From assembly GCA_019695215.1 (NCBI GenBank), contig JAIBAK010000024.1, forward strand, positions 1 to 51,080: a stretch of DNA of 51,080 nt, given 5' to 3'. How positions within the stretch are numbered: position 1 is the stretch's first letter; the number at the start of each line of letters is the position of its first letter. Made by a program: the position numbers and the translations under genes. Source of the DNA: Bacteroidia bacterium (lineage in GTDB: Bacteria > Bacteroidota > Bacteroidia > UKL13-3). The notes beneath the pieces were generated by a model that saw only the letters and a program-made list of their open reading frames with translations, had not been told where the DNA came from and made no database searches. Shown here in pieces: positions 1-8,367 of the stretch.

Positions 1-3
1 GTT

Positions 4-373
4 TGGTGGAGCTGGAGGGAGTCGAACCCTCGTCCGGAGATGGAACGGTAATGCTTTCTACACGCTTATTATCCTTTAATTGTAGGGAACAGGCAAGCCG
101 GATAAGGGCTAATCCTGAACCTTAGATTTCTTTATACAAGCAGGGCGCAAAACCACTTACCCGCAGGCCCCGGTGAAACGACACCCCAATTGGCAACTAC
201 ACCGAAAAACAGTTGCCGGGATGATGGCTTAGTGCGTAATCGTCCTGATTAGGCAGCCATAGCGAAGTTATTTTCGCCAGTTAAAGGTTGAGTATTGATA
301 TTAAAGAGCCAATATCCCAAAGCTCTGCGTGCTTACATCCCTGTTGCTCATCCCGTCAATTCCGGTCAGCCCC
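4..373 (-). ncRNA. ssrA: tmRNA (transfer-messenger RNA)
   Basis: Rescues stalled ribosomes by acting first as an alanyl-tRNA and then as an mRNA for a degradation tag. On the minus strand the 5' end begins GGGGCUGACCGGAAUUGACG, a typical bacterial tmRNA start. The 3' end has a T-arm (GGUUCGACUCC) and ends CAGCUCCACCA. The 5' GGGGCUG pairs with 3' CAGCUCC (one G-U pair), closing the acceptor stem, so the gene is complete, uninterrupted and about 370 nt long. An internal tag frame ending in Ala-Ala is present (separate entry). A TACCTTTG promoter element lies just upstream at 397-404. Confidence 0.96.
249..278 (-). other. tmRNA tag-peptide reading frame (GENNFAMAA)
   Basis: Read on the minus strand, codons GGC GAA AAT AAC TTC GCT ATG GCT GCC TAA give GENNFAMAA and a stop. 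With the Ala charged on the tmRNA, the tag is AGENNFAMAA. It ends in Ala-Ala, as needed for ClpXP-type proteolysis. The resume codon is GGC. The assignment rests on position within the tmRNA and the typical tag ending; from memory, related phyla often have GENNYALAA-like tags. Confidence 0.9.
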
Positions 374-396
374 AAGGTTTGCATAAAATAAGCGCA

Positions 397-404
397 CAAA
401 GGTA
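397..404 (-). promoter_or_regulatory. Bacteroidota -7 promoter element of ssrA
   Basis: The minus strand reads TACCTTTG (TAnnTTTG consensus). It lies 23 nt upstream of the mature tmRNA 5' end, which fits a short precursor leader. A TTG (433-431) lies further upstream, but the 26-nt gap is long for a -33 box. Confidence 0.55.
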
Positions 405-505
405 AGGTTTTGCGGCCATATTTGCTCGGGCAACTTGGTTACTAATAAATTAAAACACCTTTGTTCAGAAAAAAGTGCAGGTGTGGAAACTTGCCCCCGG
501 CAGTT

Positions 506-537
506 TTGCCCTGCCTTCATTATTGCGTGTAAATTTG
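506..537 (+). promoter_or_regulatory. Promoter of the secreted orphan at 589
   Basis: TTG (506-508), a 21-nt gap, then TAAATTTG (530-537), matching the Bacteroidota TTG/TAnnTTTG pattern. The expected transcript start near 542-544 leaves a leader of about 45 nt. It lies inside the longest open frame, which argues for the ATG at 589 rather than a start at 475. Confidence 0.5.
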
Positions 538-588
538 TTTCCGATAATTTTACGGCTACTCCACAAGTTTTTATTAAACCCAAAATCA

Positions 589-1125
589 ATGAAACAAATC
601 AGCATTCTCGCGCTTTTTCTGGCAGCTTCGTTAAGTTTAATGGCTCAGAGCAATAAAAAGCCAAACGGCAAAGGCCTTATTCCGGGTTTTAGAACCATGA
701 CCTGGGGGGTGCATATTGACTCGACCATGAAAAACGGGCGTAAGGTAACATTTCTGAAAAGCAATACCATAAGCGACCCCAATGCTTACGTGCTGGAAAA
801 TGAAGATATGACAATTGGTACCGTTACCCTTAATAATATCTACTATTATTTTACAGACCGCGGACGTTTTACCAAAGTAATGATGGTAGCCGATAAGAAG
901 TATTTTGCCGATATGAAATACATTTTATCCTACAAATATGATGATGTGCAGGCCCCGCAAATTTCAAAAACATCTAATGGCAGCACCGTATATCAATGGA
1001 CAGTGGATGATGTGCGCATTACCTTAACCGATGGTTCGGCTGACGGATTTATGACGGTTACCTTCTTTATGGATTTTAATCTGCACGAGTTTAAAATTAT
1101 AAACAGCGGAGTAAGCGATTTTTAG
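589..1125 (+). CDS. Secreted protein of unknown function
   Basis: 178 residues from the ATG at 589. I chose this start because it opens a clean Sec signal peptide (MKQISILALFLAASLSLMAQ, cleavage probably after residue 20). The longer frame from 475 would place a promoter element inside the gene and give no signal peptide. There is no lipobox cysteine, so the product is probably periplasmic or outer-membrane associated. After the signal comes a short basic linker (SNKKPNGKG) and a mixed alpha/beta sequence with FRTMTWGVHIDS and many aromatic residues. I do not recognise the family. It is a single gene, transcribed alone and convergent with engB, separated from it by a shared terminator. Confidence 0.75.
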   Translation: MKQISILALFLAASLSLMAQSNKKPNGKGLIPGFRTMTWGVHIDSTMKNGRKVTFLKSNTISDPNAYVLENEDMTIGTVTLNNIYYYFTDRGRFTKVMMVADKKYFADMKYILSYKYDDVQAPQISKTSNGSTVYQWTVDDVRITLTDGSADGFMTVTFFMDFNLHEFKIINSGVSDF

Positions 1126-1160
1126 CAGCGGATTTAAACAGCTATTTTATTTCTGATACT

Positions 1161-1196
1161 AAAACAGGTTTGAATTATTTCAGGCCTGTTTTTTTT
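1161..1196. terminator. Bidirectional rho-independent terminator between the 589 gene and engB
   Basis: AAAACAGG (1161-1168) pairs with CCTGTTTT (1185-1192) and is followed by a T tract on the plus strand. The A run on the left serves as a T tract for the minus strand. The engB stop codon (TGA at 1182-1180) lies in the 16-nt loop. Confidence 0.6.
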
Positions 1197-1797
1197 CTAT
1201 ACGGTATTGCTGATTGCATGCCCCAATAAATTTGAGCACTTCTTCTTTCCCTGTTTTTTTCTCGGCCGAAGTAAAAAACATAGGAGGTAATTCTTCCCAG
1301 GTTTCATAAAGTGTTTTTTCAAACAGGGCTTTATTTTGCTGTGTTTGTGCCGCGTTTTGTTTATCAGTTTTGGTAAATACAATCACAAAAGGGATAGATA
1401 GCTGCCCCAGGTGATTGATAAACTCAATATCGATGAGCTGTGGTTCTAAGCGCGAATCAATAAGTACAAAAACGTATTGCAGGTTTTCTCTACCTTTCAG
1501 GTATTCTTCAATAAAATCGCCCCATTTTTCGCGGGCCGAGCGCGATACCCGGGCATAGCCGTAGCCGGGAAGATCGACCAAATACCAGTTATTATTAATG
1601 ATGAAATGATTTATTTCCTGTGTTTTTCCGGGGGTTGACGATACTTTGGCCAGTTTAGCGTGGTTGCACAACATGTTGATGAGCGATGATTTGCCCACAT
1701 TGGAACGGCCAATAAAAGCGTATTCAGGTAGCTGAGGCGAAGGGCATTGTGATAGTTTTACGGAACTTTTAACAAAGGAGGCCGTTTTAATAAGCAT
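1180..1797 (-). CDS. engB: Ribosome biogenesis GTPase EngB/YsxC/YihA
   Basis: 205 residues, the usual length of this small TRAFAC GTPase, which acts in large ribosomal subunit assembly. All G motifs are visible: G1 GRSNVGKSS (30-38), G2 Thr in STPGKTQ (54-60), G3 DLPGYG (75-80), G4 TKTDK (142-146) and G5 TSAEK (176-180). The family signature YGYARVS follows G3. A strong divergent promoter lies just upstream (TACCTTTG at 1840-1833, TTG at 1861-1859). The gene appears monocistronic and intact. Confidence 0.96.
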   Translation of the reverse strand: MLIKTASFVKSSVKLSQCPSPQLPEYAFIGRSNVGKSSLINMLCNHAKLAKVSSTPGKTQEINHFIINNNWYLVDLPGYGYARVSRSAREKWGDFIEEYLKGRENLQYVFVLIDSRLEPQLIDIEFINHLGQLSIPFVIVFTKTDKQNAAQTQQNKALFEKTLYETWEELPPMFFTSAEKKTGKEEVLKFIGACNQQYRIEKKQA

Positions 1798-1817
1798 ACG
1801 AAAGCGGGAGATTTAAT

Positions 1818-1861
1818 TAAATTTGCGCACTTCAAAGGTAAGAATTTAAAAGACATATCAA
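1818..1861. promoter_or_regulatory. Overlapping divergent promoters for engB and the ubiE-tgt operon
   Basis: Minus strand: TTG (1861-1859), an 18-nt gap and TACCTTTG (1840-1833), aimed at engB. Plus strand: TAAATTTG (1818-1825), aimed at the methyltransferase gene starting at 1862; no clear -33 TTG is seen for it. The two -7 boxes are 7 nt apart and face away from each other's gene, so polymerases on the two promoters should exclude one another. Confidence 0.55.
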
Positions 1862-2581
1862 TTGACTCAGGTTACCCCGTTTAAAGATTCATCGGCCGGC
1901 AAAAAGCAGCAAGTGGAGCAAATGTTTGATCAGATATCGAGCCGCTACGACTTTATGAATCACTTTTTATCAATGGGCATTGATAAGCTTTGGCGCAAAA
2001 AGGCCATAGCCATTGCTGCATCGGTAAAGCCAAAGCGGTTGCTGGATGTGGCTACCGGAACAGGCGATTTTGCCATTCAGGCATTGCAAACCGGGGCACA
2101 GGAGATTATTGGGGTAGATATTTCGGAAGGAATGCTGAAAGTGGGAGTGGAGAAAGTAAAACCTTATGGGGGCAAAATTAAGCTGATGCGGGGAGATTCC
2201 GAAAATTTACAGTTTGCCGACAACAGTTTTGATGCAATTATCGTTGCTTTTGGAGTGCGCAATTTTGAAAATTTACAAAAAGGGCTAACGGAAATGTACC
2301 GTGTATTGCGGCCGGGAGGTATTGTGGTGGTTCTGGAGTTTTCGAAACCACGGGTATTTCCGGTAAAACAGTTTTACGGATTTTATTTTCGCTACATCCT
2401 TCCGTTTTGGGGAAGGTTGCTGGCCAAACATCAAACAGCTTATACCTATTTACCGGAGTCGGTACAGGCATTTCCGGAAGGTGAAGCATTTTTAGCAGAA
2501 TTAAACCGGGCAGGATATAATCATACCACATGCAAACCTCTTTCATTCGGAATATCTTCTATTTATTCGGGAAAGAAATAA
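1862..2581 (+). CDS. ubiE: Demethylmenaquinone methyltransferase (MenG/UbiE)
   Basis: 239 residues with a TTG start at 1862; no ATG precedes it in frame after the promoter. SAM-dependent C-methyltransferase that makes menaquinone from demethylmenaquinone, the last step of MK synthesis. Seen: the UbiE/COQ5 signature YDFMNHFLSMGIDKLWRKKA (29-48), SAM motif I LLDVATGTGDF (60-70), motif post-I GVDISEGML, and FGVRNF followed by YRVLRPGG. In a phylum that respires with menaquinone only, the MenG role is more likely than ubiquinone synthesis. It overlaps porT by 52 nt; from memory this order is common in Bacteroidota. Confidence 0.95.
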   Translation: MTQVTPFKDSSAGKKQQVEQMFDQISSRYDFMNHFLSMGIDKLWRKKAIAIAASVKPKRLLDVATGTGDFAIQALQTGAQEIIGVDISEGMLKVGVEKVKPYGGKIKLMRGDSENLQFADNSFDAIIVAFGVRNFENLQKGLTEMYRVLRPGGIVVVLEFSKPRVFPVKQFYGFYFRYILPFWGRLLAKHQTAYTYLPESVQAFPEGEAFLAELNRAGYNHTTCKPLSFGISSIYSGKK

Positions 2582-3270
2582 AACTCACCCTCGTTTTGGT
2601 GTTTGCAGCTTTTGGTTTAAAGGCTCAGCAACCCAATTTGTACCAATCGGATTTTAAACCCATTCATTTTGGTTTTAATGTATGTGTAAATTCATCGGGA
2701 ATGCAATTAAACCGAACCAGATATTTCTATAATATTGATTCGTTAAAAAGTTTGCGTGCTCAGGGTTTTCCCGGACTGGGTTTGGGAGCCATCACCAATT
2801 TCAGAGCCGGAAAGTTTTTAGATGTACGCGCCATTTTCCCTCAGTTAATTTTTACGCAGCGAAATCTGGTTTATGATTTTTACGGCACTACTCAAAGGCA
2901 AACCGTTGTTAAAGTAGAGTCCATTTACCTGCAGGGTTCATTGCTGCTCAAATATAAAAGCGAGCGGCATCGAAATACCCGGTTTTATGTAATTGGCGGG
3001 GCTTACCTGTCGCATGATTTTGGCTCAACGGTCGACCAGTCGCGCAGCAATACCAAAGCAGTGGTGTCTTTAATTCCCAACGTATATGGATATGAGGTAG
3101 GTTTCGGGTTTGATTTTTATTATCCGTATTTCAAATTTTCGCCCGAGTTGAAACTTAGCAATGCCATGACCAATGCGTTGTATAAAGATCCGTATATCTA
3201 TTCTCAGTCCATCAATAGTATTTTCCCCAAAATGCTAACCCTCACTTTCAATTTCGAATCGGGCAAATGA
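2530..3270 (+). CDS. porT: PorT-family outer-membrane barrel, T9SS component
   Basis: 246 residues. The N-terminus has a long n-region, then a hydrophobic core ending FGLKAQ, a Sec signal with cleavage near residue 33. The rest is alternating amphipathic strands ending LTLTFNFESGK, as in an 8-stranded barrel. PorT/SprT is needed for type IX secretion and gliding in characterised species. The call rests on barrel character, length and the position directly after ubiE, where porT sits in other Bacteroidota. PorX and three T9SS cargo proteins in the same window support it. Alternative: another OMP_b-brl_2 protein. The ATG start lies inside ubiE, so translation is probably coupled. Confidence 0.8.
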   Translation: MQTSFIRNIFYLFGKEIKLTLVLVFAAFGLKAQQPNLYQSDFKPIHFGFNVCVNSSGMQLNRTRYFYNIDSLKSLRAQGFPGLGLGAITNFRAGKFLDVRAIFPQLIFTQRNLVYDFYGTTQRQTVVKVESIYLQGSLLLKYKSERHRNTRFYVIGGAYLSHDFGSTVDQSRSNTKAVVSLIPNVYGYEVGFGFDFYYPYFKFSPELKLSNAMTNALYKDPYIYSQSINSIFPKMLTLTFNFESGK

Positions 3271-4385
3271 AGTTTAAGTTAGCGGCTACCGACAGTAAAA
3301 GCAAGGCACGTGCAGGTGAGGTAAAAACGGCACACGGCTCTATTCTTACTCCCGTTTTTATGCCGGTGGGTACCACAGGAAGTGTGAAGGGAGTATCGCA
3401 GCACAATTTGCGCGATGATATTAAAGCACAAATAATTTTAGGCAATACCTATCATTTGTATTTGCGGCCCGGAACTTCCATTTTAAAGGAAGCGGGAGGA
3501 TTGCACAAGTTTATGAACTGGGAGCGCCCCATTCTTACTGACAGTGGAGGATTTCAGGTATATTCCATCTCGGACCAGCGAAAAATTCATGAAGAAGGGG
3601 TATGGTTTAAATCGCATGTTGACGGAAGCAAACATTTGTTTACTCCCGAAAATGTGATGGATATTCAGCGCACCATAGGGGCTGATATCATCATGGCATT
3701 TGACGAGTGTACCCCTTATCCGTGTGAGTACGATTATGCAAAAAAATCAATGCATATGACTCATCGGTGGTTAGAGCGCTGCTGCAAACGGTTTGATGAA
3801 ACAGAAGGCCTTTACGGATATGAGCAAACCTTGTTTCCCATTGTGCAGGGAAGTGTGTACAGTGAGTTAAGAAAACAATCGGCCTCATTTATTGCTTCTA
3901 TGAACAGAGAAGGAAATGCCATTGGCGGATTATCGGTAGGGGAGCCTGCCGAAGAAATGTATGCCATGACCGAGGAAGTGTGCACGATTCTTCCGGCTGA
4001 TAAACCAAGGTATTTAATGGGCGTGGGCACACCGGTAAATATCTTAGAATCCATTGCACTGGGAATTGATATGTTTGACTGTGTAATGCCTACCCGCAAT
4101 GCGCGTCACGGATTGTTGTTTACCCAAAACGGAACCATAAACCTGCGCAATAAAAAATGGGAAAATGATTTTACACCGGTTGATGTACAACTGACACCCG
4201 ATTATTCAAAAGCTTACCTACGGCATTTAATTATTACCAAAGAAATTCTTGGCGCACATTTAGCTACTATGCAAAACCTTAAATTTTACTCCTGGCTCAC
4301 CACTACCGCCCGCGAGAAAATAATTGATGGTACATTTACCGAATGGAAAAATACCATGATACCCAAACTTAACGAACGCTTATAA
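3267..4385 (+). CDS. tgt: Queuine tRNA-ribosyltransferase
   Basis: 372 residues. Exchanges guanine-34 for the queuosine precursor in GU(N) tRNAs. Seen: GNTYHLYLRPG, TDSGGFQVYS (the base-binding region with the proton-transferring Asp), FDECTPYP, GGLSVGEP and the nucleophile region FDCVMPTRNARHG (Asp271). Unusual point: where classic bacterial enzymes carry the CxCxxC zinc ligands before AYLHHL, this one reads FTPVDVQLTPDYSKAYLRHL (302-321) with no cysteine. From memory other Bacteroidota share this, so it is probably a lineage trait rather than damage. It overlaps porT by 4 nt. queD, of the same pathway, is at 30846. Confidence 0.95.
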   Translation: MKFKLAATDSKSKARAGEVKTAHGSILTPVFMPVGTTGSVKGVSQHNLRDDIKAQIILGNTYHLYLRPGTSILKEAGGLHKFMNWERPILTDSGGFQVYSISDQRKIHEEGVWFKSHVDGSKHLFTPENVMDIQRTIGADIIMAFDECTPYPCEYDYAKKSMHMTHRWLERCCKRFDETEGLYGYEQTLFPIVQGSVYSELRKQSASFIASMNREGNAIGGLSVGEPAEEMYAMTEEVCTILPADKPRYLMGVGTPVNILESIALGIDMFDCVMPTRNARHGLLFTQNGTINLRNKKWENDFTPVDVQLTPDYSKAYLRHLIITKEILGAHLATMQNLKFYSWLTTTAREKIIDGTFTEWKNTMIPKLNERL

Positions 4386-4386
4386 C

Positions 4387-5463
4387 GTGAAAATACTCGA
4401 CCGTTACATTATTAAAAAGTTCCTTGGTACATTCTTTTTTACCATGGCACTTATTATTTTGATTGTAATGGTGATTGACCTTACCGAAAAAGTTGACGAC
4501 TTTATAGAGAAGAAAGCCCCTATGGAGGCTATCATTTTTGATTACTATCTTAATTTTATACCGTACTATATCAGTTTACTGAGTCCGCTGTTTATTTTTA
4601 TTGCGGTTATTTATTTTACTTCGCAGCTGGCCACCCGAAGCGAAATCATTGCCATTTTAGGAACAGGAGTTAACTACACCCGTTTTTTGTTTCCGTATTT
4701 TATCGGGGCATCTGTTATAGCCATTCTCAATTTTATGCTGGCTGCTTTTGTGGTTCCTCCGTGTCATAAAAAGGTAGAGGCATTTGAAGATACTTATGTG
4801 CGCAACGAACATCGGGTTTTAAGCAGTAAAGTGTACCTGCGCAAGGCCCCCGGTTTGTTTGTAACGCTTGAGGCATTTAATTTAACCGATAGCACCGGTT
4901 ACCAGTTTACCACCGATTATTTTATAGGCACGGATAAAATTTACCGGCTCAATGCCGACCAGCTTATCTGGAACAAAGCAAAGAAACAATGGACGCTGGA
5001 GAATTACGTGATTCGCAGGTTCAGTACTAACGGGGAAACCATTGAATCGGGGTACAGGAAAGATACAGCACTGGCTATTACCCCAGATGAATTTTCGGCC
5101 ACCAATCTGGTAGTTTCCACACTTAATTATTTTGAATTAAACCACGAAATAAAGGAAACCATCAGTGAAGGAGGATCAAATATCAATAATTTGCTGGTGG
5201 AGAAATATAAACGGCAGGCCTCGTCATTTGCCATGTTTGTACTTACACTGCTCGGAGTAGCCATAGCGGCCCGCAAAGTAAGAGGTGGTGTGGGTATTCA
5301 CCTCGGACTTGGATTATTCATCAGTTTTACTTTTTTATTGCTCACTCAATTTTCAGTGAGTTATGGCATCAGCGGTCAAATGCATCCGTTTATAGCCGTT
5401 TGGATTCCTAATGTATTCTACCTCATTCTTGGAATTGTGATAGCCGTAAAAGCCCCCAAATAA
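4387..5463 (+). CDS. LptF/LptG-family permease (LPS export)
   Basis: 358 residues with a GTG start 2 nt after the tgt stop. Two N-terminal transmembrane helices (about 10-32 and 55-82) and a third near 95-120 flank a periplasmic beta-rich domain (about 130-275). Three more helices follow (about 282-357), the YjgP/YjgQ topology. LptF and LptG form the inner-membrane channel of the Lpt machine that extracts LPS; the ATPase LptB would be elsewhere. The opening MKILDRYIIKKFLGTFFFTM is typical of the family. LptG is somewhat more likely than LptF, but I cannot separate them by eye. It abuts the DMT permease gene. Confidence 0.9.
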   Translation: MKILDRYIIKKFLGTFFFTMALIILIVMVIDLTEKVDDFIEKKAPMEAIIFDYYLNFIPYYISLLSPLFIFIAVIYFTSQLATRSEIIAILGTGVNYTRFLFPYFIGASVIAILNFMLAAFVVPPCHKKVEAFEDTYVRNEHRVLSSKVYLRKAPGLFVTLEAFNLTDSTGYQFTTDYFIGTDKIYRLNADQLIWNKAKKQWTLENYVIRRFSTNGETIESGYRKDTALAITPDEFSATNLVVSTLNYFELNHEIKETISEGGSNINNLLVEKYKRQASSFAMFVLTLLGVAIAARKVRGGVGIHLGLGLFISFTFLLLTQFSVSYGISGQMHPFIAVWIPNVFYLILGIVIAVKAPK

Positions 5464-6330
5464 GTGAAAGCATCTGCCTTAGCCCGGTTTCATGTAATTG
5501 TTTTTATCTGGGGTTTTACAGCCATATTAGGAAAGTTAATTACCCTGCAGGCTATTGATTTGGTTTGGTACAGGGTATTGTTTACCATTATCAGTTTGTG
5601 GGTGTACTTCCGGTTTATTAAATTTAAACTGGAGTTACCGCCTAAGGCAACCCTCTGGATTTTGTTCATCGGACTCATTGTGGGTTTTCACTGGTATTGT
5701 TTTTACCATTCCATCAAAGTATCTAATGTGTCCATTACACTCATCAGTCTTTCTACCATTACTCTTTTTACCGCCTTGCTCGAGCCCTTGTTTTTTAAAA
5801 GAGCCGTATCGTTCAAAGAGGTTTTTCTGGCATTAGTGGTCATAACAGGCATCTCCTTAATATTTCGTTTTGAGTCGGGGTATGCCACAGGTATTTTTTA
5901 CGGCATTCTGGCTGCCTTTGCAGGTTCACTGTTTGTGGTATTAAACGGGAAAATTGCTAATCGTTTTCCTGCATACAGCATCACTTTTTATGAAATAGGC
6001 GGGGCACTTATTTTACTCACCTCCATGATGCTTATTGACGGAGATATTGGATTACCTCCGCTACCTTCTGCCAGCGATTTAGGATTATTGGTCATTCTGA
6101 GTATTGTGTGTACAGCTTATCCATTTGTGGTAAGTGTGCATTTAATGAAAGAACTTTCGCCTTTTACGGTAAATATGATTACCAATCTGGAGCCGGTGTA
6201 CGGGATTGTGCTCTCGTTGCTTATTTTTGGAGATGATGAATACATGAGTACCGGATTTTATGCCGGCACTTTGTTAATTTTATTTGCTATCTTCACGTAT
6301 CTTTTTTTAAAGAAAAGAAATAAAATATAG
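5464..6330 (+). CDS. EamA/DMT-superfamily permease
   Basis: 288 residues with a GTG start immediately after the permease stop (TAA GTG). About ten hydrophobic helices form two EamA halves; the first half starts FHVIVFIWGFTAILGKL and the second starts near GIFYGILAAFAGSLFVVLNG. Both end in the usual conserved features, including LEPVYGIVLSLLIFGDDE. DMT permeases export or import small metabolites such as amino acids; the substrate cannot be told from sequence. The translational spacing suggests co-transcription with tgt and the LptF/G gene. Confidence 0.9.
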   Translation: MKASALARFHVIVFIWGFTAILGKLITLQAIDLVWYRVLFTIISLWVYFRFIKFKLELPPKATLWILFIGLIVGFHWYCFYHSIKVSNVSITLISLSTITLFTALLEPLFFKRAVSFKEVFLALVVITGISLIFRFESGYATGIFYGILAAFAGSLFVVLNGKIANRFPAYSITFYEIGGALILLTSMMLIDGDIGLPPLPSASDLGLLVILSIVCTAYPFVVSVHLMKELSPFTVNMITNLEPVYGIVLSLLIFGDDEYMSTGFYAGTLLILFAIFTYLFLKKRNKI

Positions 6331-6335
6331 TCAGT

Positions 6336-8192
6336 ATGAAACATGTTTTTTCCCTTTTTACACTACTCATTGCGCTTACCGGAGTAAAGGCACAAGTAAC
6401 CAGCCGCGAGGTGACCCCTGAACCCATTGTTCCGTTTGCTGAAATTAATTTCAGTACACTTCCGGATAACTGGCTTTTTTCCATCGAATTTCAAACCGAT
6501 AAGGTTTTTCCTGAACCACAAGGGTATTCTAAGGAGCTTAAAAGTGCTATTGATAAGCAGCGTTTGATGCACTTAATGAATCGGGCTAAGAATAAAACAA
6601 CTTCGGTTAATACAGTAACTGCTCCGTCAGTTGATAAGGTTTTTACCGCTAACGGGTCAAACGGTACGCCTAACGACAACAGTGTAGCCATTTCAAACGG
6701 AGGGAAAATTGTGAGTGTGGTAAACACCAATGTGCGCATGTACGATGAAACCGGAGCCTCCATTAATACGTATAAATCGCTGGCGGCAATTACCACTAAC
6801 CAATTGGGAACATTAAACCGCACGTTTGACCCGCGTATTATTTACGACCCGATGGCCGACCGGTTTATCATGATTTTTTTACAGGGCGACAGCAGCAATG
6901 ATTCGCGTATTGTAATAGGTTTTTCACAAAGCAATGACCCGGCATCAACCTGGAAATTTTATTCGCTCGAGGGGAATCGGTGGGGCAACGGAACCTGGTT
7001 TGATTACCCTATTGTGAGCATTTCAAAAAAGGATTTGTTTGTAACCGGAAACTTATTGCAGGATGGCAAAAGCTGGCAGGAGGGGTTTAAGCAATCCATC
7101 ATCTGGCAGGTGAAGAAACAGGACGGTTATGACGGTATTGCATTATCGAGCAAATATTACGATAGCATTGTGTACAACGGGCGCCCTATCTGGAGTATTT
7201 GTGCCGTGCAGGGAGGTTCGCAACCATGGGGGCCCGAAACGTATTTTATTTCTCTTCGTCCGGGTGATGCATCTAATGATACGGTATTTTTACATACAGT
7301 AAGTAATACACTTGAATCGGGTTCATCTAAATTAAGCACCCGCATTCTTAAATCGAATAAGCCTTACGGAGTTCCTCCGTCAGCCATTCAGCCCAGCGGA
7401 CAATATCTGCAAACCAATGATGCGCGTACCCTTTCAGCCATTATTGAGAGCGGGACAATTTATTTTGTTGGCAATACCATTGAGCCGGTTAATTTCAGTC
7501 CATCGGTGTATTTCGGAAAAATCACGGGATTGTATCCGTCTCCTCAGGTCACGGCTCAGTATATTTCATATGATACGTTAGATATTGGTTATCCCTCGAT
7601 AGCGTATATGGGTGGCGGTGGTGCCGATAAAAGTTTGCTGATTACTTTTTCGCATGTATCGCAGCAAAGACAACCCGGTACCTCGGCTGTGTACATTGAT
7701 CGTTACGGGGCCATTCATTCGTATATACGCATCAGGGAGGGTGATGGTTCCATTAACCTGCTTGCCGATTCAATGGAGCGTTGGGGAGATTACACCGGAA
7801 TTCAGCGAAAGTATAATGAGCAGGGAGTGGTTTGGGTTTCGGGTTCTTACGGAAATACCATCAGCCAGCACCCCACTGCCATTGCTAAAATTAAAGCCAA
7901 TGATACACAACTTTCATCGAAGGGCTTAACACTTTCCGAATTAAACGTATTTCCTAATCCGGCAAGCCAACTTATTTATTTAACCATACAGGTTGAAACT
8001 CCGGGGTTATATGTTTTCTCCGTTACCGATATGAGCGGACGTGAACTGAAAAAACTTCAGGAACTAAAACTGCCCGGTGGCAACTACAAAGTTTCGTTTG
8101 ATGTTTCGCAGTTAAGTGCGGGGAGTTATATTCTTAAAGCAGTAACAAACAATGAGCAAATTTTATCTCAGAAATTTTTGGTGGGCCGTTAG
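6336..8192 (+). CDS. T9SS-secreted protein, probable beta-propeller or sialidase-like fold
   Basis: 618 residues. Signal peptide MKHVFSLFTLLIALTGVKAQ. The body (about 100-520) has recurring strand and turn patterns, including DPRIIYDPMADRFIMIF, FDYPIVSISKKDLFVTGNL and VYIDRYGAIHSYIRI, consistent with a propeller. The last 85 residues form a type A T9SS sorting domain: LNVFPNPASQLIYL, then SVTDMSGRELKK, then LSAGSYILKA and QKFLVGR. It should therefore be carried across the outer membrane by T9SS and anchored or released. Its function is unknown. The gene starts 5 nt after the DMT permease gene. Confidence 0.85.
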   Translation: MKHVFSLFTLLIALTGVKAQVTSREVTPEPIVPFAEINFSTLPDNWLFSIEFQTDKVFPEPQGYSKELKSAIDKQRLMHLMNRAKNKTTSVNTVTAPSVDKVFTANGSNGTPNDNSVAISNGGKIVSVVNTNVRMYDETGASINTYKSLAAITTNQLGTLNRTFDPRIIYDPMADRFIMIFLQGDSSNDSRIVIGFSQSNDPASTWKFYSLEGNRWGNGTWFDYPIVSISKKDLFVTGNLLQDGKSWQEGFKQSIIWQVKKQDGYDGIALSSKYYDSIVYNGRPIWSICAVQGGSQPWGPETYFISLRPGDASNDTVFLHTVSNTLESGSSKLSTRILKSNKPYGVPPSAIQPSGQYLQTNDARTLSAIIESGTIYFVGNTIEPVNFSPSVYFGKITGLYPSPQVTAQYISYDTLDIGYPSIAYMGGGGADKSLLITFSHVSQQRQPGTSAVYIDRYGAIHSYIRIREGDGSINLLADSMERWGDYTGIQRKYNEQGVVWVSGSYGNTISQHPTAIAKIKANDTQLSSKGLTLSELNVFPNPASQLIYLTIQVETPGLYVFSVTDMSGRELKKLQELKLPGGNYKVSFDVSQLSAGSYILKAVTNNEQILSQKFLVGR

Positions 8193-8367
8193 TCTGCTGC
8201 TGCTGTTTGGATTGGTACATGGGTGCTGTTCGAAAAAAAAAGCCGTTCAGCCCAAACAAACAGTTACTCCTGAAATGCCAAAGCCCGGTTCGGAAAACCA
8301 GCAGCAGGCCGATTCATTAAAAAAGGCGATTGATTTGCAACGGCAAAAAAAACTGAAAGGTCAGTAA
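8152..8367 (+). CDS. Small lipoprotein
   Basis: 71 residues. It overlaps the end of the preceding T9SS protein gene by 41 nt in another frame. A hydrophobic segment (11-22) is followed by the lipobox LVHGC with the lipidated Cys at 25. The remainder is short, Lys/Gln-rich and charged (ending DLQRQKKLKGQ), so it is disordered or a short helix. A real signal peptide II followed by a low-complexity tail argues for a genuine gene rather than a shadow. Its 3' end overlaps the convergent minus-strand gene by 7 nt. The function is unknown. Confidence 0.7.
   Translation: MSKFYLRNFWWAVSLLLLFGLVHGCCSKKKAVQPKQTVTPEMPKPGSENQQQADSLKKAIDLQRQKKLKGQ

Noticed and set aside
475..588. Longer N-terminus of the first secreted protein, from 475
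   Set aside because: It contains a good promoter (506-537) and destroys the signal peptide that starts at 589.
435..656. 73-codon open frame on the plus strand
   Set aside because: It overlaps the promoter and the signal-peptide region of the 589 gene in another frame, with no protein features.
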